The notes under the pieces: generated by a model
What the model saw: the letters and a program-made list of their open reading frames with translations, nothing else
What the model was told of the DNA's origin: nothing
The model's database searches: none
Shown: piece after piece, positions 23,199 to 41,250 of the stretch
Position numbering within the stretch: the first letter of the stretch is position 1
Layout: every line of letters begins with the position of its first letter
Program-made: the position numbers and the translations under genes
Assembly: GCA_032158125.1 (NCBI GenBank)
Contig: JASKOT010000025.1
Location: 1 to 64,000, forward strand
DNA from: Papiliotrema nemorosa
Taxonomy: Eukaryota > Basidiomycota > Tremellomycetes > Tremellales > Rhynchogastremaceae
Reading direction: 5' to 3'
Length of the DNA stretch: 64,000 bases

Positions 23199-25558
23199 CT
23201 ATGGATCAAACTGCAGCACAGTACTCGAAAAGACCGGTACAGTCCATGTCCAATTCTCAAACCCATCCCATCGCTTAGCTTTTACAGCATTCTGCATCGA
23301 CGCGGTAGCAGAGGTGCTCGCAATCTGACCGGCGACCTGACTCGAAGTCATGGAAACCATGCTTGTCGGCGCTGCGACACTGCTCATGGTGCTTGCAGAG
23401 CCATTTGAGGGCATGGGCAGTTCGGAAGCCCCCAAGACTCGTGGCTTGATGACATCCATATTGTCGGGAGAGTTGTATGCCGCTCCGTCGTTGTTCTGAA
23501 GCATCGTACCGTTGACTTGGTAATACTCGTGGTCAAAGTTCATCGTGACGGCAATGGTCTGGTTACTGGTATTGATGATCTTGACGTAGACCGAGCCAGT
23601 GCTGTTGTCGACGGTAGCGACATAGTACAGCGGGTTGATCTCGCCCTCGATGGGGACCGACTGGGAACCACGGTAGTGGGAGAACAGCCATTGCTGCCAA
23701 TACGATGCGGAAAGAACCGTCTCATTGGACCCGGCAGCGAAACTGATCATGTTGGGCGTCCAGGCAAAGCTGTTTCGGTTCTCGAATCCAGGCGCATAGG
23801 CCATCGCTTTGACCTGGTTGGGGTTTCGCTCTGCCGATAATTGGTAAACACCTTCCCCAAGCGCATAGGTCATGTGCGGGTAATGGGGGTGTAGATCTGG
23901 TGGGTCCGAATAGTTGACATAGCCGCTGGAGATGTCAAGCTGGAACACACTATACTCGAGCAAGGCGAGTTCAAAGTTGTCGGCAGTGACATTGTTGTCT
24001 TTTTTGTAGTTATCAAACTGAGCAAAGTTGTCGAGGTACCAGGACGCCTGTTGGTAGACGTGCAAATCGGTCGCTCCACCCTCGGGAATCTCGACCAATT
24101 GGTGGCATGCCGAGTTGTATCCACCGCCAGTGTTCTGGTTAAATTGAGTGGAGAGGAAGCGGATGTTGGGGTAGGCCTTGGTGAGAGCCGAGTAGAGGTA
24201 AGGGAATCGGTAGACATAGGTGCAACTGAACATGTCTTCGTTTCCAATCTCGACATAGTTGATCTTGAAGGGTTCTGGGTGACCGTATTCGGCTCGCTTC
24301 CCACCCCAGCTGTACATCAGCGATGTAAAAGTCATTGACTCACTAGGTAGAAGTATCACCAAGCAGGAACTCTAGCTCGTCCATGATCTCCTGCAGCACC
24401 TCATCCATGTTGGCTTCGGGGTACGAGGTCCCATCCAGCGAGTATCCGGCGTATACTGCTAAGATCGGCTCCATCTCCATATCCTCACACCAGTACATGT
24501 ACTCCATCAATCCGAGTCCGTTTGTGTTGTAGTATCCCCAATCTCCGACTCTTCCAGGTCGATCCTTGAGAGGACCGATCGTCTCCCACCACTTGAGTCG
24601 CTGAGGGATAGACTCTCCCTCAATGTTGTTTCCACCCGGGCATCGGAGGAATTTGGGTTTCATATCGTAGAGGGGTTGAGCGAGATCTTTTCGCAGGCCA
24701 TTCGCTCGTCCTAGAGTGAGCGAGCTTCCAAATCTCCGACTCACCTTTGAAGGTCTCTGGGAATAAGGACAAGAGCGAGAAGTAAAACGTCTGTCCCGCT
24801 ACCGATGCTCCGTCCATGGTGATTGCAAAAGTGTTGTTACTGTTCGGGGCAGTGGCATTGTTATAGATGGTAGTGTTGAGCTCAGAGTATCGGAAGGTGT
24901 CGACGTGCACCGGTCCGATTTGCGAGCTGGCAAAAGTCTCGTTGGTGAGGTTTGATCGGAGCGAGACGGTAAATGTGGTCATGTTGCTCTGGCTCGGATA
25001 GGTCTTGTTGACGGCATTGACAAAGAAGCTGGCATTGTAAATCCCTGGGGAGATGTCCATACCCCACCATCCGGTGTTGTAGAAGCCGACTTCGCCAGTC
25101 GCATTTGCCGGTACCGTGACCTTCATCGAGTTGGGCAGGGCGTCTGACAGGGGATGTAACCTGTCCAACTGGAGCGAGACGCCGCCAATCGGGTGCCATC
25201 CTGTGAGAACAGGACCAAATGGCTCCACAGGATTGTCATTCGAGTTCACTTCGGTGCCTAGGGTCAGGAATGATACTGTAAAGAACTCACCTTGGAAGGC
25301 CCGGTTGATGAGCAATTCCGCATAGATGCCTCCATCGCCCGAGTGACTAATGTCCTCAAACATCAGACCATACAGCAATGGCGCAGTGTCGTTCTGCCTC
25401 GAGACATCCTGCGTCGTGATATTGAGAGTGACGGCAGTGACATTGGTGTTGGACGCGATGATATAGCTGGGCGCAATGTACGGTGCTTCAGCGGTAGACT
25501 GCGCCGATGCGCCCGCAAGAGCACCGAGCAGGGTCAACGCAGGCCAGATGCTCCTCAT
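23199..25558 (-). CDS. secreted alpha-L-arabinofuranosidase, GH51
   Basis: Glycoside hydrolase that removes arabinose from arabinoxylan or arabinan. It has a clear signal peptide (MRSIWPALTLLGALAGASAQ) and many N-glycosylation sites. Three exons join: an N-terminal part with LLYGLMFEDISHSGDGGIYA and NRAFQG; KPKFLRCPGGNNIEGES and the RVGDWGYYNTNGLGLMEYMYW region; then the catalytic half with acid/base NYVEIGNED and nucleophile in LALLEYSVFQ. The GH51 C-terminal beta domain ends at VFSSTVLQFDP. A Ser/Thr/Ala-rich insert near the C-terminus (SNGSASTMSSVAAPTSMVSM onward) is unusual for the core enzyme and may be an O-glycosylated spacer. A TATA-like box lies about 40 bp upstream of the ATG. This supports growth on plant polysaccharide. 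Confidence 0.93.
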
Positions 25559-25596
25559 GGTGACCGTGGTGACCCCATCTGCGTACAGTTGGACCT

Positions 25597-25602
25597 CTTA
25601 TA
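25597..25602 (-). promoter_or_regulatory. TATA-like box, arabinofuranosidase
   Basis: TATAAG on the minus strand, about 40 bp upstream of the ATG at 25558. The short distance suggests a short 5' UTR. Confidence 0.45.
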
Positions 25603-25852
25603 CTCCCAAGTAGCAGTGCCGGTCATGCATCACCATTCTCCATTCGACCGAGGTAGGATGCATATCAGCCGAACATGAAATACGAGAAATACTCCTAGCT
25701 CGATGCATTCCCCGCTAGCTCTAATTCGACACGACTGAGCGATCCTGCCTTGGGTTTCTATTTCCGACCGCAATTTGAACATGTGGGCAATCGACTTAGC
25801 TCCGGGGAATATCTAGCCCCGCACCATCCGAGGCCAATACCCCGATACCACC

Positions 25853-31606
<5,754 letters not shown>

Positions 31607-31729
31607 ACCTACAAGGTGAAAGGCAACATTGTGAGGGTATCAAGGTCGCTGCGCATGATGAACGACCCCCGAAGCCGAAGCAATGAAGGCATCTCTCTCT
31701 ATTTTTGACATGCCTTCGGGTTTGACCGA

Positions 31730-31742
31730 CCCCCCCCCCCCC
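31730..31742. repeat. poly-C run (13 C)
   Basis: An uninterrupted run of 13 C lies between the exostosin gene stop and the ABC transporter ATG. It is a likely slippage or assembly-error site. Confidence 0.9.
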
Positions 31743-31905
31743 ACTGGTCAACCATTGTCGACGATCGAGGTTATCGATGCCATGTAAGCATAGAGCTTGA
31801 TAGGCAGAGTGTTTCCAGAGATACCGATACATAGATAGAGTTCCCAAGGTATGACAGAAATCATAGATACAACGCTTTACCCATCTACCCCCCCTCTAAA
31901 CCGAC

Positions 31906-34900
31906 TCACTTTGTCGGATACCGCGTCTTGCGCAACATGGCAGTCGAGTGCATGGCAAAGAAGAATGGACCTCGATCGCGCAAGTTGGGCGACATGTCGG
32001 GCTCAGTCGGGTAGAGGAACGCGTCTCGAATGAGCATCAAGTTGGTCTGAAGGGAGAGCACCTCGACCCATGTGTAACTCATCAAAATCTCCTCCAACCG
32101 GTCCACATCGCTTTCAGCGATCGACACTGAAAACTTGGTCCAGTCTAGCATGTCCCAGAAGACGTGGTGCGTATCGTATCCGAGTAACACAGGAATGCAG
32201 CCACTGACAGTGAGCAAAAGAAGGATGGGAGGATATGTGACATACGCGTAGACAACATCGATGGTCCTGGTAGCCCAACCGGTCGTACCAGCCGGGACAG
32301 GACAGAATATGGTATCGCTGATGGTTTGCAGATAGTCTGCCCCGGGCTTGAACTCTTGCCAGTAACGGCCTAAGCTCTCGGCACCTTTGAGACGAGGCTG
32401 GGTAGTAGGGACTCGATTGCACGAGAGCTTGCGGCGCAAGGCTGTCCCGGCACCATTGTACGACCCTTTGAAGGCTACCAGCGTCGATCGTTGACGTGAG
32501 GGTACGATGTCCTCAAGACGACCGAAGCGTTCCCGCAGGGAATCTTGCAGACAAGTCCTCGACGGTATGACAACGTCCTGGTCAATTCTGTAACCTAAAT
32601 GTCAGCTTTGGCTTAACAATCCTACTCACATTGACTGTTCAGATCACCCATCGGCTGCCAGCTGGAAATCTTCTCCATCTGGGGTGCCACGCTGCTCCAA
32701 TCACGCACTCTCCACAAGTCGTGGAGCACAGTGTTGCACACTCCCCAATCAAACGTAAAGGGAACAATGAGGTTTGTGGGATCGAAGTCAGAGGGTAGGT
32801 TGGATAGAGCATTGTCGATCCACGGTTCCACTGGAGGCATCTGGGCTGTCAGTTTCGGGGCCCAAGGGAGACGCACCATTTGTGTTCCTGCAAAATAGGG
32901 CATAAACACCAGACTGTCTCGCTTGTACTCTTGACTCAAGTCCTTGACTCCACGCTCCAACACCGAATCAGCCGAGAAGCACCCATGCCAAGTGCTTTGC
33001 AACTTGTTGAAATCACCCCAATTGACATCCCTGTTCTCCTGAACCTCATCCGGCAAGCGAGTCAGATGAATGTCCGGCCAATTTGGGACAGATTGGAGAT
33101 AAGATCTAGCATGAGGCCGAAGCACATTGAGCCATGAGGATTGCGCGACCCTCTTGACGAGGATCAGGGGATCGACAGTCTCCACCTCGTCCCAGTGAAT
33201 AGACGGTGGTGGGTAAGATAGCCCGCTGACATTGGAGAAAGCGGTAAACGGGTACCGCAGTCGGGGTACACATGCGCTAGTCGCACACGCGCAATCTCCA
33301 GTATCGAGACAGACCGTAGGATGATCGCAGAGATTGTTGCAATGGTCCAAGCCCCGATTGCGCCATTCATAAGGCTGACCAGAGGGCAAGGGCTTTTCCT
33401 GAAAGTTGTATGGCGGGGACAGTGACCGCAGATTTGACAGCCGCTCTGATGCTACCCGCTCGGCCTTGCGCAGTCGATCACACAGGGTGTCGACTTGAGA
33501 AGCGTTGAAGTATCGGACCGTACCCAGCCGATCATCCCGGATCGCAGAGGCGATCGGGTCAGTCTTGAAAAACGGCCATGGCGCTGGCTTTCCAGGACAA
33601 CAGAAAGGAGTGAGCCTGAACTGGGCCACCTTGGTGTCGTCCAGCATGTGCTGGGGGACGAACGGGTTGCGCGACTCTGCGAAGGACAGCTTGACGTACC
33701 CAGTGCGCGAGTCGATTTGGGCGATAAAGTCAGATTGTGCACCGAAAATGTGTCGACCCTCGGGTGACTGAAACACCACATCTTGCTTATCGACCGTCTG
33801 GGTGAACCTGTATACAACATGGTTGGCGGTACTCTTCTGTACATTGAAAGTCCAAGCCTGCACCTCGTCGAGATCCTCCCATTTCAAGGTCTTGTGATCT
33901 CCAGTATCGAGAGTAAGATATTCAATGCCGTTGGGTCCGTCCACCCCAATGCTCCCGCTACATCCGTCGAGTGCCTTGAGATCCTCGACCGAGTACATGG
34001 GCGGGGGTGGACATGTTTCTTCGGTCTTTTTCGCAATGTAAGATAGGGTCTGTTGGTAGTACGACGCGACCAGTCGGATCAAACCTTCCTCCACGCTGAC
34101 TTGAGCTTTGAATCCGAGCTGTTCCGCTGCTTTTGTGGTCGAGCCAATATAGTGATCTGGGAAACGGTTGTCACCGGGGATGATTTGTAATGGGGAAGAT
34201 GAATTGGTCAGAGCGAGGACTTTTTGAATGATGCCCATGGCGGGCGCCGAAGAGCCAGTGCCAATGTTGTACGCCTCGATGGTGTCGACCTTGCCCTTCT
34301 CCAACAATTGTACCGCCAGCATGAATCCGTGGATGACGTCGTCGATGTGAATCATATCCAAATCCTGATTTCCTCCCACCATTTGGATGATTCGATGCGA
34401 GACGGCACTACTGACGATGGCCGGTATGAGTCGCTCTCGGTGATCGGCCAGTCCGCCATAGACATTTGACAAGCGAAGGAGAATAGCAGGAAGGGAATGG
34501 CGACGGATGACCACCTCGGCGTCTGCCTTCGTCCGACCGTACGCATTGGCAGGTGTGTTGGGGGCGTCCTCTGGGACTGGGAAAGATTTGGCGTTGCCGT
34601 AAACCTCTCTAGACGATGCCTGGATGAACCACGGCCTCATCGATCTGCGTTCTATCGACTCTAGCAATATTTCTGTGCCCCGGACATTGACATCGTCGCA
34701 GTCGGGTTCATTGGCGAGGCACCAGGCGACTCTCGAGACAGCCGCAAGGTGAATCACCCCGGTTATATCATCTGTCAATGCGCTATCCAACACCTCTTCA
34801 TCGCGTATATCTCCCTTGATGACTCGAAGGAGCGAGTGGGATTGCGGAAGGTCTCGGTATATAGCATCGAGCTCGTCTTGGTGAAAGATGAGGTCGAGCA

Positions 34901-35312
34901 CGGTGATGTGATTGTGAGAAGCTAAAAGTCGTCGAAGGAGGAGTTTTCCTACCCGTGAGGGGCTGCAACGAGAAAGGTGAAATGTGACTCACCTATATTA
35001 CCTCCTCCTCCAGTGACCAGTATCCTTCCACCACTCTTCAATGTGGGAGCTTCAGCTTGCTCATCTGCAAAATCCCAAGCGGGCCGTGCGGTGTCGCTCG
35101 ATCCCACAGTGTAAGGCTTGATCCAGGATTTGTTTGGTCCAGCGACTTCCTTCGAGATATTTAGCATGAAGCCTCGCCCCTATATTCTGGCTCCCGCTAC
35201 TTACAGCGTAGTCGAAGGAGAACCCAAGCAACAGCAGACATAATATGCCACCGATGATCCAGCTACCGCGGCGGCGCGTCGAAAAGTGCCAGGGGGCGTG
35301 TCGGGTCGACAT
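31906..35312 (-). CDS. membrane-anchored SDR epimerase fused to GT47 exostosin
   Basis: Two catalytic domains in one type II membrane protein. ATG 35312 gives a short cytosolic tail (MSTRHAPWHFSTRRRGS) and one TM helix (WIIGGILCLLLLGFSFDYA). Domain 1 is an extended SDR: cofactor motif LVTGGGGNIG, HLAAVSRVAW, SSREVYG, catalytic YGRTK, RLSNVYGG and the EEGLIRLVASYY tail. A Cys-rich linker follows (DHCNNLCDHPTVCLDTGDCAC). Domain 2 is exostosin-type GT47: LVFMPYFAGTQMVRL, YRIDQDVVIPS, STLVAFKGS, and CPVPAGTTGWATRTIDVVYAGCIPVLLG (in part) with DWTKFSVSIAESDVDRLEEIL. At least four introns occur; that between ISDTIFCP..VVYA and GCIPV is in the GT47 core. I infer a Golgi enzyme that makes or modifies a nucleotide sugar and transfers it to a glycan. 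The sugar is unknown. Confidence 0.88.
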
Positions 35313-36533
35313 TGGGCTCTCACACCAAGATCGGCCCGGCCCAGTGGTGTTCTGGAAAATATAGAGGCCTCTACGCGCTTGCAGCTCTGGTGCCCACTTG
35401 AAGATGGCTCGCTATGGAGGATGCGGATATGGAAAAGGGCGGTTGAGCACATAGAGCGATCGATATGGGGTGAAAAAGAATAGGCGTGAGCATCTCGACA
35501 CCACCAAAGTAGGCGTGCCTGGCTGAGAAGCCGATACCCTACGAGTACCACTGTGTCGCCTTCTCTATGCATTGAATGTGCATTCAGAGGCTGCCATCCG
35601 TGCGCGTCGAACGCTCTGGGTGATATCAGGTTAGGACTGGGCGGACAAAGTCCGAAAAGAAGTGACACTTTGTGCGAGTCGCTCATGCGATGCAATCATA
35701 CTGGTTCCACCTCTCACAGCTCACACCGTTCGGCGTATCCTGCTTAGAACACCCTGCCTATACTGCCATTTATGGGACGCACGCTGCAAATCTCTACGTG
35801 TGATCGACGTAGCAGTTGATGAGCACATCATCTTGGTTGATTGAAGCGTTGTGGAGCTATGGCTGGCATCGATGTCCGCTGTGTACAACTCGGCCCTACT
35901 CGTGTGACACGAGAACGAGTCTCCACTTGCGGACCGACTTTGCCTCCGTGCAAGCAATCAGATAGTTATCTAAGCGATGATGCTCGTATGCTGGGCCACA
36001 TGGGTCATCGTGGTAGGCTGGTGCCTATACCTAGAAAAGGATCCATATCGGTGCTTGAAGGCACGCCCATGTGGCTCTGAGCTCGTGAGGTCTCAGAAAG
36101 CCACAAGAAGTAGAGATTCTGCCTGATTCGACGACGGCCGCGGAGTGAGCGCCGAGTGGTCGAGGTCCGATTAGCGTCTGAGTGTCGCCAGGGGCGCTTC
36201 GTATTAGGCTCTACGGGATTTCCGGGACTCGTGTGCAGATCTATCTTCGGACCAAATCTCATGTCAGTCCGCATGTCATCGGTGAGAATTATTCGCATCG
36301 CCTCGCTCTTTTCTGTCCCAGTCAGAGTGGTATCTGCAAGCAGAGCTGCTCAAAAATAGACCTGGAGGGCCAACTATCGCCCTCGTAGACCCACATGCTC
36401 ACCATGATAGCTGAGACTCGAGATCTCAGCGTCCCGTCAACCTGATACCGCCATGAGCTAGATCTAGTATAAGAAAGGGCCTTGAGTCGAGATACAACCT
36501 CGAAACGCCCCATTCTCTGTCACTCTCAGCACG
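35313..36533. other. 1.2-kb divergent intergenic region
   Basis: Between the ATG of the epimerase-exostosin gene and the aspartic protease. Frames such as 35201-35695 minus and 35841-36080 plus show no motif. The length suggests separate promoters. A tRNA-like string near 36150 was checked and not accepted. Confidence 0.45.
36468..36473 (+). promoter_or_regulatory. TATA box, aspartic protease
   Basis: TATAAG in the context CTAGTATAAGAAAGG, 61-66 bp upstream of the protease ATG. Confidence 0.55.
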
Positions 36534-38052
36534 ATGCTCTCTCTAGCTGCCCTTGTCCCGCTGGTCTCACTTCTGGCGACCGCTGCGCCTGTCACGGATG
36601 TCAAAGTGGTCGCACGATCAGACTCGCATCCGGTATCTTCGCTCTCCCTCCCTATCGTCGCCGCCGTACCACGATCAGAGCGAAAATCACGGCAGCTCCA
36701 GAGACACGCTTCTGTCCTTCGATCCTCTGCACTCGCGGCGGAAGGTAGATGGGTGGACGATGGTACCGTTGTAGAGTTCTTTGGACCGGGAGCTGGAGTC
36801 GAATACGCTGTCAACGTCACTGTCGCTGGACAAGTTGTCTCTGTCATTTTTGATACAGGAAGGTGAGTACTGTGAGACCCACTTGAAGCTGAGCAGACAG
36901 CTCCGACTTGTGGTTCCCCGCTTCCAACTTTACATGTCTGTTCGAGAATGGCACCACCACCGATCAATCAGAGTGCAACTTTGGCCCAACCACCTTCGAT
37001 CTGACTTCTGCGTCCACTGCAGGCTACGTCACCCCGCTCGACTTTGTCAACAATTTCAACATCTCTTATGGAGATGGAGAGTTTGCGACGGGCTCTGGGT
37101 ACATTGGATCGGTGGGATTGGGGGGTATTACCGTTAACAATACTGAGTTTTCCGTGGTTGAGCAGGCGTACTGGGCGGGAGATGGAGTCACGGATGGATT
37201 GATTGGTTTCGCCAACCCATTGTTGACCAGCATCTTTGCCGGATCGGACCCCACTGTGGACAACAACACCATTTCAAGGGAGTATCTCCCATGGTTCTAC
37301 CAAGCCAACAAGGACGGTCTCGTTGCTCCCTGTGAGTATGGGATATATGGCGCGACTGACATGGACAGACTTTTCCATCGTCCTGAACCGAGTCACGCTC
37401 GCTCAGGAGATTGAGGATGACGGCTATGCGGTCCTCGACAACCTCGGAACCCTCACTCTGGGCGGCATCCCCTCCAACGAAACCGTCCCAGTCACCGGCA
37501 AGAATGTCACTGTCCCCAACGTCCTCTTCAACACCACTGTTGACGGGAAGAACGTCTCGGTACCCGCGTACTATACCCTCCCCGTAGACTCTTGGGACTT
37601 TGTTGGCTCGGATCAATTCGACACGTCGTCCCCTTTGACCATCTTGGATTCCGGAACAACCCTCCTCTACGCTCCTAATGACGTCGCAACCGCTTTCAAC
37701 GATGCAATCGTGCCTTCCGGTAGCTTCAACGAGACTCTCGGCGCGTACGTCGTCGATTGCAATGCGACCTTCCCAGAACTCGCTGTCACCATCGCTGGCA
37801 CCCAATTCTTCTTTGCTCCGGAAGACTTGTACTATGCCAACGACGAGATGGGTATCACTTGTCTGTCTTCGGTTGTTCCGGGAGGGAACTCGTCCACCGA
37901 TGTCTACATCTTGTAAGTGGTGTATGCTTCTGATACACCTAGCCTGGCTGACAATACGCAGGGGTGATCGATTCCTCGTCAATGTCGTCGCTTCATTCAA
38001 CATTGAGAGCAACGAAATCTCGGTGTACGAGCGAGTCCCGTATGCCGCTTGA
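36534..38052 (+). CDS. secreted pepsin-like aspartic protease (A1)
   Basis: Secreted acid protease. N-terminal signal peptide MLSLAALVPLVSLLATAAP, then a propeptide with basic sites (RSERKSRQLQRH). Both catalytic motifs are seen: VSVIFDTGSSDLW, created by splicing the first intron, and PLTILDSGTTLLYAP. The flap-like region NFNISYGDGEFATG carries the expected Tyr. VTDGLIGFANPLL matches the DGILGLG segment of the fold. Four exons end with LGDRFLVNVVASFNIESNEISVYER, the usual C-terminal strand. Many Asn-X-Ser/Thr sites fit secretion. No GPI signal is visible at the end (RVPYAA). Length (about 430 residues) is normal for the family. Confidence 0.93.
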
Positions 38053-38525
38053 ATGGGGCAGGACTAGGTGGAAGGCAGAATTTGACTGAATATACATTAT
38101 AATCCTTGAAAAGTTGGCGAAGAAAGCCAGACAATGCATAGAAGCATAAAGCATGGGTCCTAGGTGCTCGGAACAATCTGTTGACGAATGCGGACGCCAA
38201 GTCTAGGGAGACAATGATGTCTGAAGGGATCCGACTCAACGGGATAGCCCTCGACGTTGCGGTTCCCACTTGACATCTCCTCTTCATATCACCTCAGTGC
38301 ATGATCGATACAACACATCTCGAGCATTCCGAGTACAAAAATGCCATCGCCTGTTCCAGCTTATCGCTGAAGAGCATAACGAGCCCGCACATTCTGGTCA
38401 TGACATACATTAAATGGTCCGAGGGCTATTTTTGATTCAGCGACCTATATGATCCTTTGGCGGTGCAATTATCCTCCTTGAACACCCCGTTGTTCCTCTC
38501 ATCCTCTTGACGACAATCAGCAGCG
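38053..38525. other. intergenic region
   Basis: About 470 bp holding the 3' UTR of the protease and the promoter of the VWA gene. No coding signal seen. Confidence 0.5.
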
Positions 38526-40645
38526 ATGGGTGACGGTTATGGGGATGAAAAGTCAGAGAAGAATCAGGAAGCGAAGAATGACACCAAGGATCGCAAGGTG
38601 GTGACTGACGAGGATTACACCATCACCGATGAAGCCCTCGCCAGGAAGTTGCAGAAGGAGCTCGATTTGGCCAGTTCATCCAAGGCTGTCCCTGACTATG
38701 CCCCACCTACAACCCCATACCCCGGTCGAGCGCATCAGCACACCAACAAGCTCATCGAAGCCTCAAAGATCCGGGCGAGAGACGAGGTGCGTCCATGGAC
38801 CGATTCTCGTTGACAAGCAGCAACAAATGCAGAATTGGCTTCAGAAGGTTCAGTACACCTTCCGCATCTACAACTCAGAGATTGAGCCAGAACACGAGTG
38901 CGACTTTTACTGTAATTGCGAAGTGCACCAGTATCAACGAGCGACCTGGGCTCGCTATAGGGTACAAGACCAGTGGAACGCAGCGGTGATCTATCCTGGT
39001 GGGTCTAGCCAAGACTATAGCTCACTCTAGGTGAAAAGGCGTATAATGGCAGACAACAATACAACACCGTCTTCTCGAGCAATCCATACTTTCTCCGCGT
39101 CCCTTCCCCATACGGCCCCTTCAACTCATCCTTCGGGGTAAAGCAGCCCAGTCCTTCTTACCACGCCATGTTTGTCAGTCGCACCATCGCATTAAACAAT
39201 CAGCTCAACCGAGAAGCCCAATCGGCCATCGATGCCAAAGAACCTCGAGATCTGTGGGATCGCAAGGACGCGCCCGTCGCCAAACCCGCGGACAAGGGAA
39301 AGCTGCGTTCGCTATTCAGCAGTGAGCATCGCCAGGCGAGCAAGGCGTACAAGTCGGTCGAGGCGGATCGGACACTTAGAGATGACATCTTGGAGGAAGA
39401 AAGGGGAAGGTGGCCGGATCGGCAGTGGAAGGATCTGGTCCTCTTGTATCAGGAAAAGACAGGGATGGCAGGCAAGATTGCCCATTTGCGCCAACACCAA
39501 CCGATCCAGTACCTACATCTCTTACGTGCTGGGTACTTCGAGCCGATCCCGGTTGCCTGGGCAGATCAAGCTTCGAATCCACTCAAATTCAGCATCGAAG
39601 CCGCTGCTGGCTGGCGAGGGATCACGCCTCAATGGAGGGGGTATGAGGATACTGCCGAAGAGCGATTATACTGGGTACTGAACCACCGCGAAGGCGTGTC
39701 GGGAACCCGATTGAAGCCAGACTTTATCTCTGCCTTGGATATGGCACGAGAACGAATGGCACGTGCTGTGCCACCACCGCCAGAGTATTACGACCCGGAT
39801 GATACCTGTCATGTGCAGCACAAGACTGATGGGTACTCGAAACAAGTCCTCCCTCCGCCATTTAAAGCGTACGATCGAGTGGAGTCTCCCGACGATGATA
39901 CAATGATCCTCCTCGACGTGTCCGGTTCCATGGATTTCGAGCCGCAAAGTCCAGAGTATCAGAAATATCTCATCACGGGGTTCAGAAGGTCCACTCAGCC
40001 CAAGAACAAAGGCAGGTCCTATTGGTGAATCGTCTGATGATAGATCTTGCAAAAGCAATCATCAGACGTTTCACCGACGCAATGATCAACCACGATCGGT
40101 CTCAAAGCGGGTACGACTTGACTACATTTTCCACCCATGCCAAATATATCGGGAATATCAACAACCACAATTTTGACAAGTTGTGGAATAGTATCAACGT
40201 AGGAGGTGGAACACGGGTCATGACGGGATGGCAAAAGGTCAAAGAGTTGCATTTCCAGAAACACCACGAGTCGGCGATCCATCATCCAGTCTATGGGTGG
40301 CAAGCAGGACCGCAAACTCCAATGCTGCGGCTCTTACTCTTGCTCGACGGTGAAGCGACCGATATGGACGAGTTTGAGCTGGATCTCTTGGGTCTGAATT
40401 GGGCCCATGTGACAATCTTCTTGATCGGTGTCGACGGGTGTCCGCACCATCATCGACACGCCAATGAGTTGCAGAGAATCAGCGATGTCAACCACCACGT
40501 CTCGTTTGTCGATGCACAGGGTAATACACCAGAGCGGTACGTCACTCATGAATTGCTCAAGCGACATCTGGGTTACGACGTGACCATGGCCGAATTTCAG
40601 GATATGGAGATCCCGCCGACGTACGATGAAGCGATCGGTAGGTAG
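38526..40645 (+). CDS. VWA-domain protein with MIU-like and PPxY motifs
   Basis: Cytosolic protein of unknown function. N-terminus: charged, then TDEALARKLQKEL, which resembles the ubiquitin-binding MIU pattern. A Cys/His pair region EHECDFYCNCEVHQYQRATW and a long helical, charged middle (FVSRTIALNNQLNREAQSAI, KDLVLLYQEKTGM) follow. A von Willebrand A domain begins at TMILLDVSGSMDF, with an intact MIDAS (DxSxS), and continues through LAKAIIRRF, YDLTTFSTHAKYIG, VGGGTRVMTGWQ (the MIDAS Thr region) and RLLLLLDGEATDMDEFE. The C-terminus EIPPTYDEAIGR contains a PPxY motif, the ligand of WW domains such as those in Rsp5/NEDD4 ligases. Four exons. The intron near 39980 has two possible donors, so 2-3 residues there are uncertain. 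Confidence 0.82.
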
Positions 40646-41250
40646 TGGTCTCCGCATGGGGCGACAATCATGTGAAGTTGTATAGTATAGAAGTGGACCT
40701 GCTAAAAGTAAATAGAAGTGTGTGATGCGATACCCGCTACATGGTAGTGATTCCTACCGAAGGACAATCGAGATGTGCAGTAACGCTTCATTTTGCGACA
40801 GAATTATAATGTACTAGGTACATCGGTCTTACTACTTCACAAGCCTGCCACGGGATCATGATCACATCTCACCTCACTCACCCGTCGCATCGATGAGACC
40901 TTCCAGTGAAGACTAGAGTCTTACTGCTCATGTGCATGTTTGACTTGGTCCTCTCGTAGCCTTAGGCACCGTCGACCAATGATCTCTCGGCCGAGCGATA
41001 AGATGCCGCTTCAGGTTCTAGCATTCTGTCATGTCAGCTTAAATCGTTCTGGGACCACAAGGACACAAAGCGGTCAATGTGTCTAGTGGCATATGCATGC
41101 TCGTCGATCCACTGGGACGAGCTGCACTTGGAGATCTTTGCGGGTTATTTCGGTAATGTCAATTCAAATTCGCCCTATATCATCAAAGGCGCAAATGTTC
41201 TTTCACTTGCTTGAACCTCGGCATCTCCAATTTGCACGCACGCTGTGACC
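40646..41250. other. intergenic region
   Basis: About 600 bp between the VWA gene and the exchanger. AT-rich stretches follow the VWA stop; no gene is recognised. Confidence 0.45.

Noticed and set aside
31730..31742. Poly-C run as an internal telomere remnant
   Set aside because: It is a plain homopolymer without the TAA spacing of the telomere unit.
36140..36230. tRNA-like string (GCGCCGAGTGGTCGAGG)
   Set aside because: It resembles a class II tRNA A-box, but no B-box (GGTTCGANTCC) or acceptor pairing follows at a proper distance.
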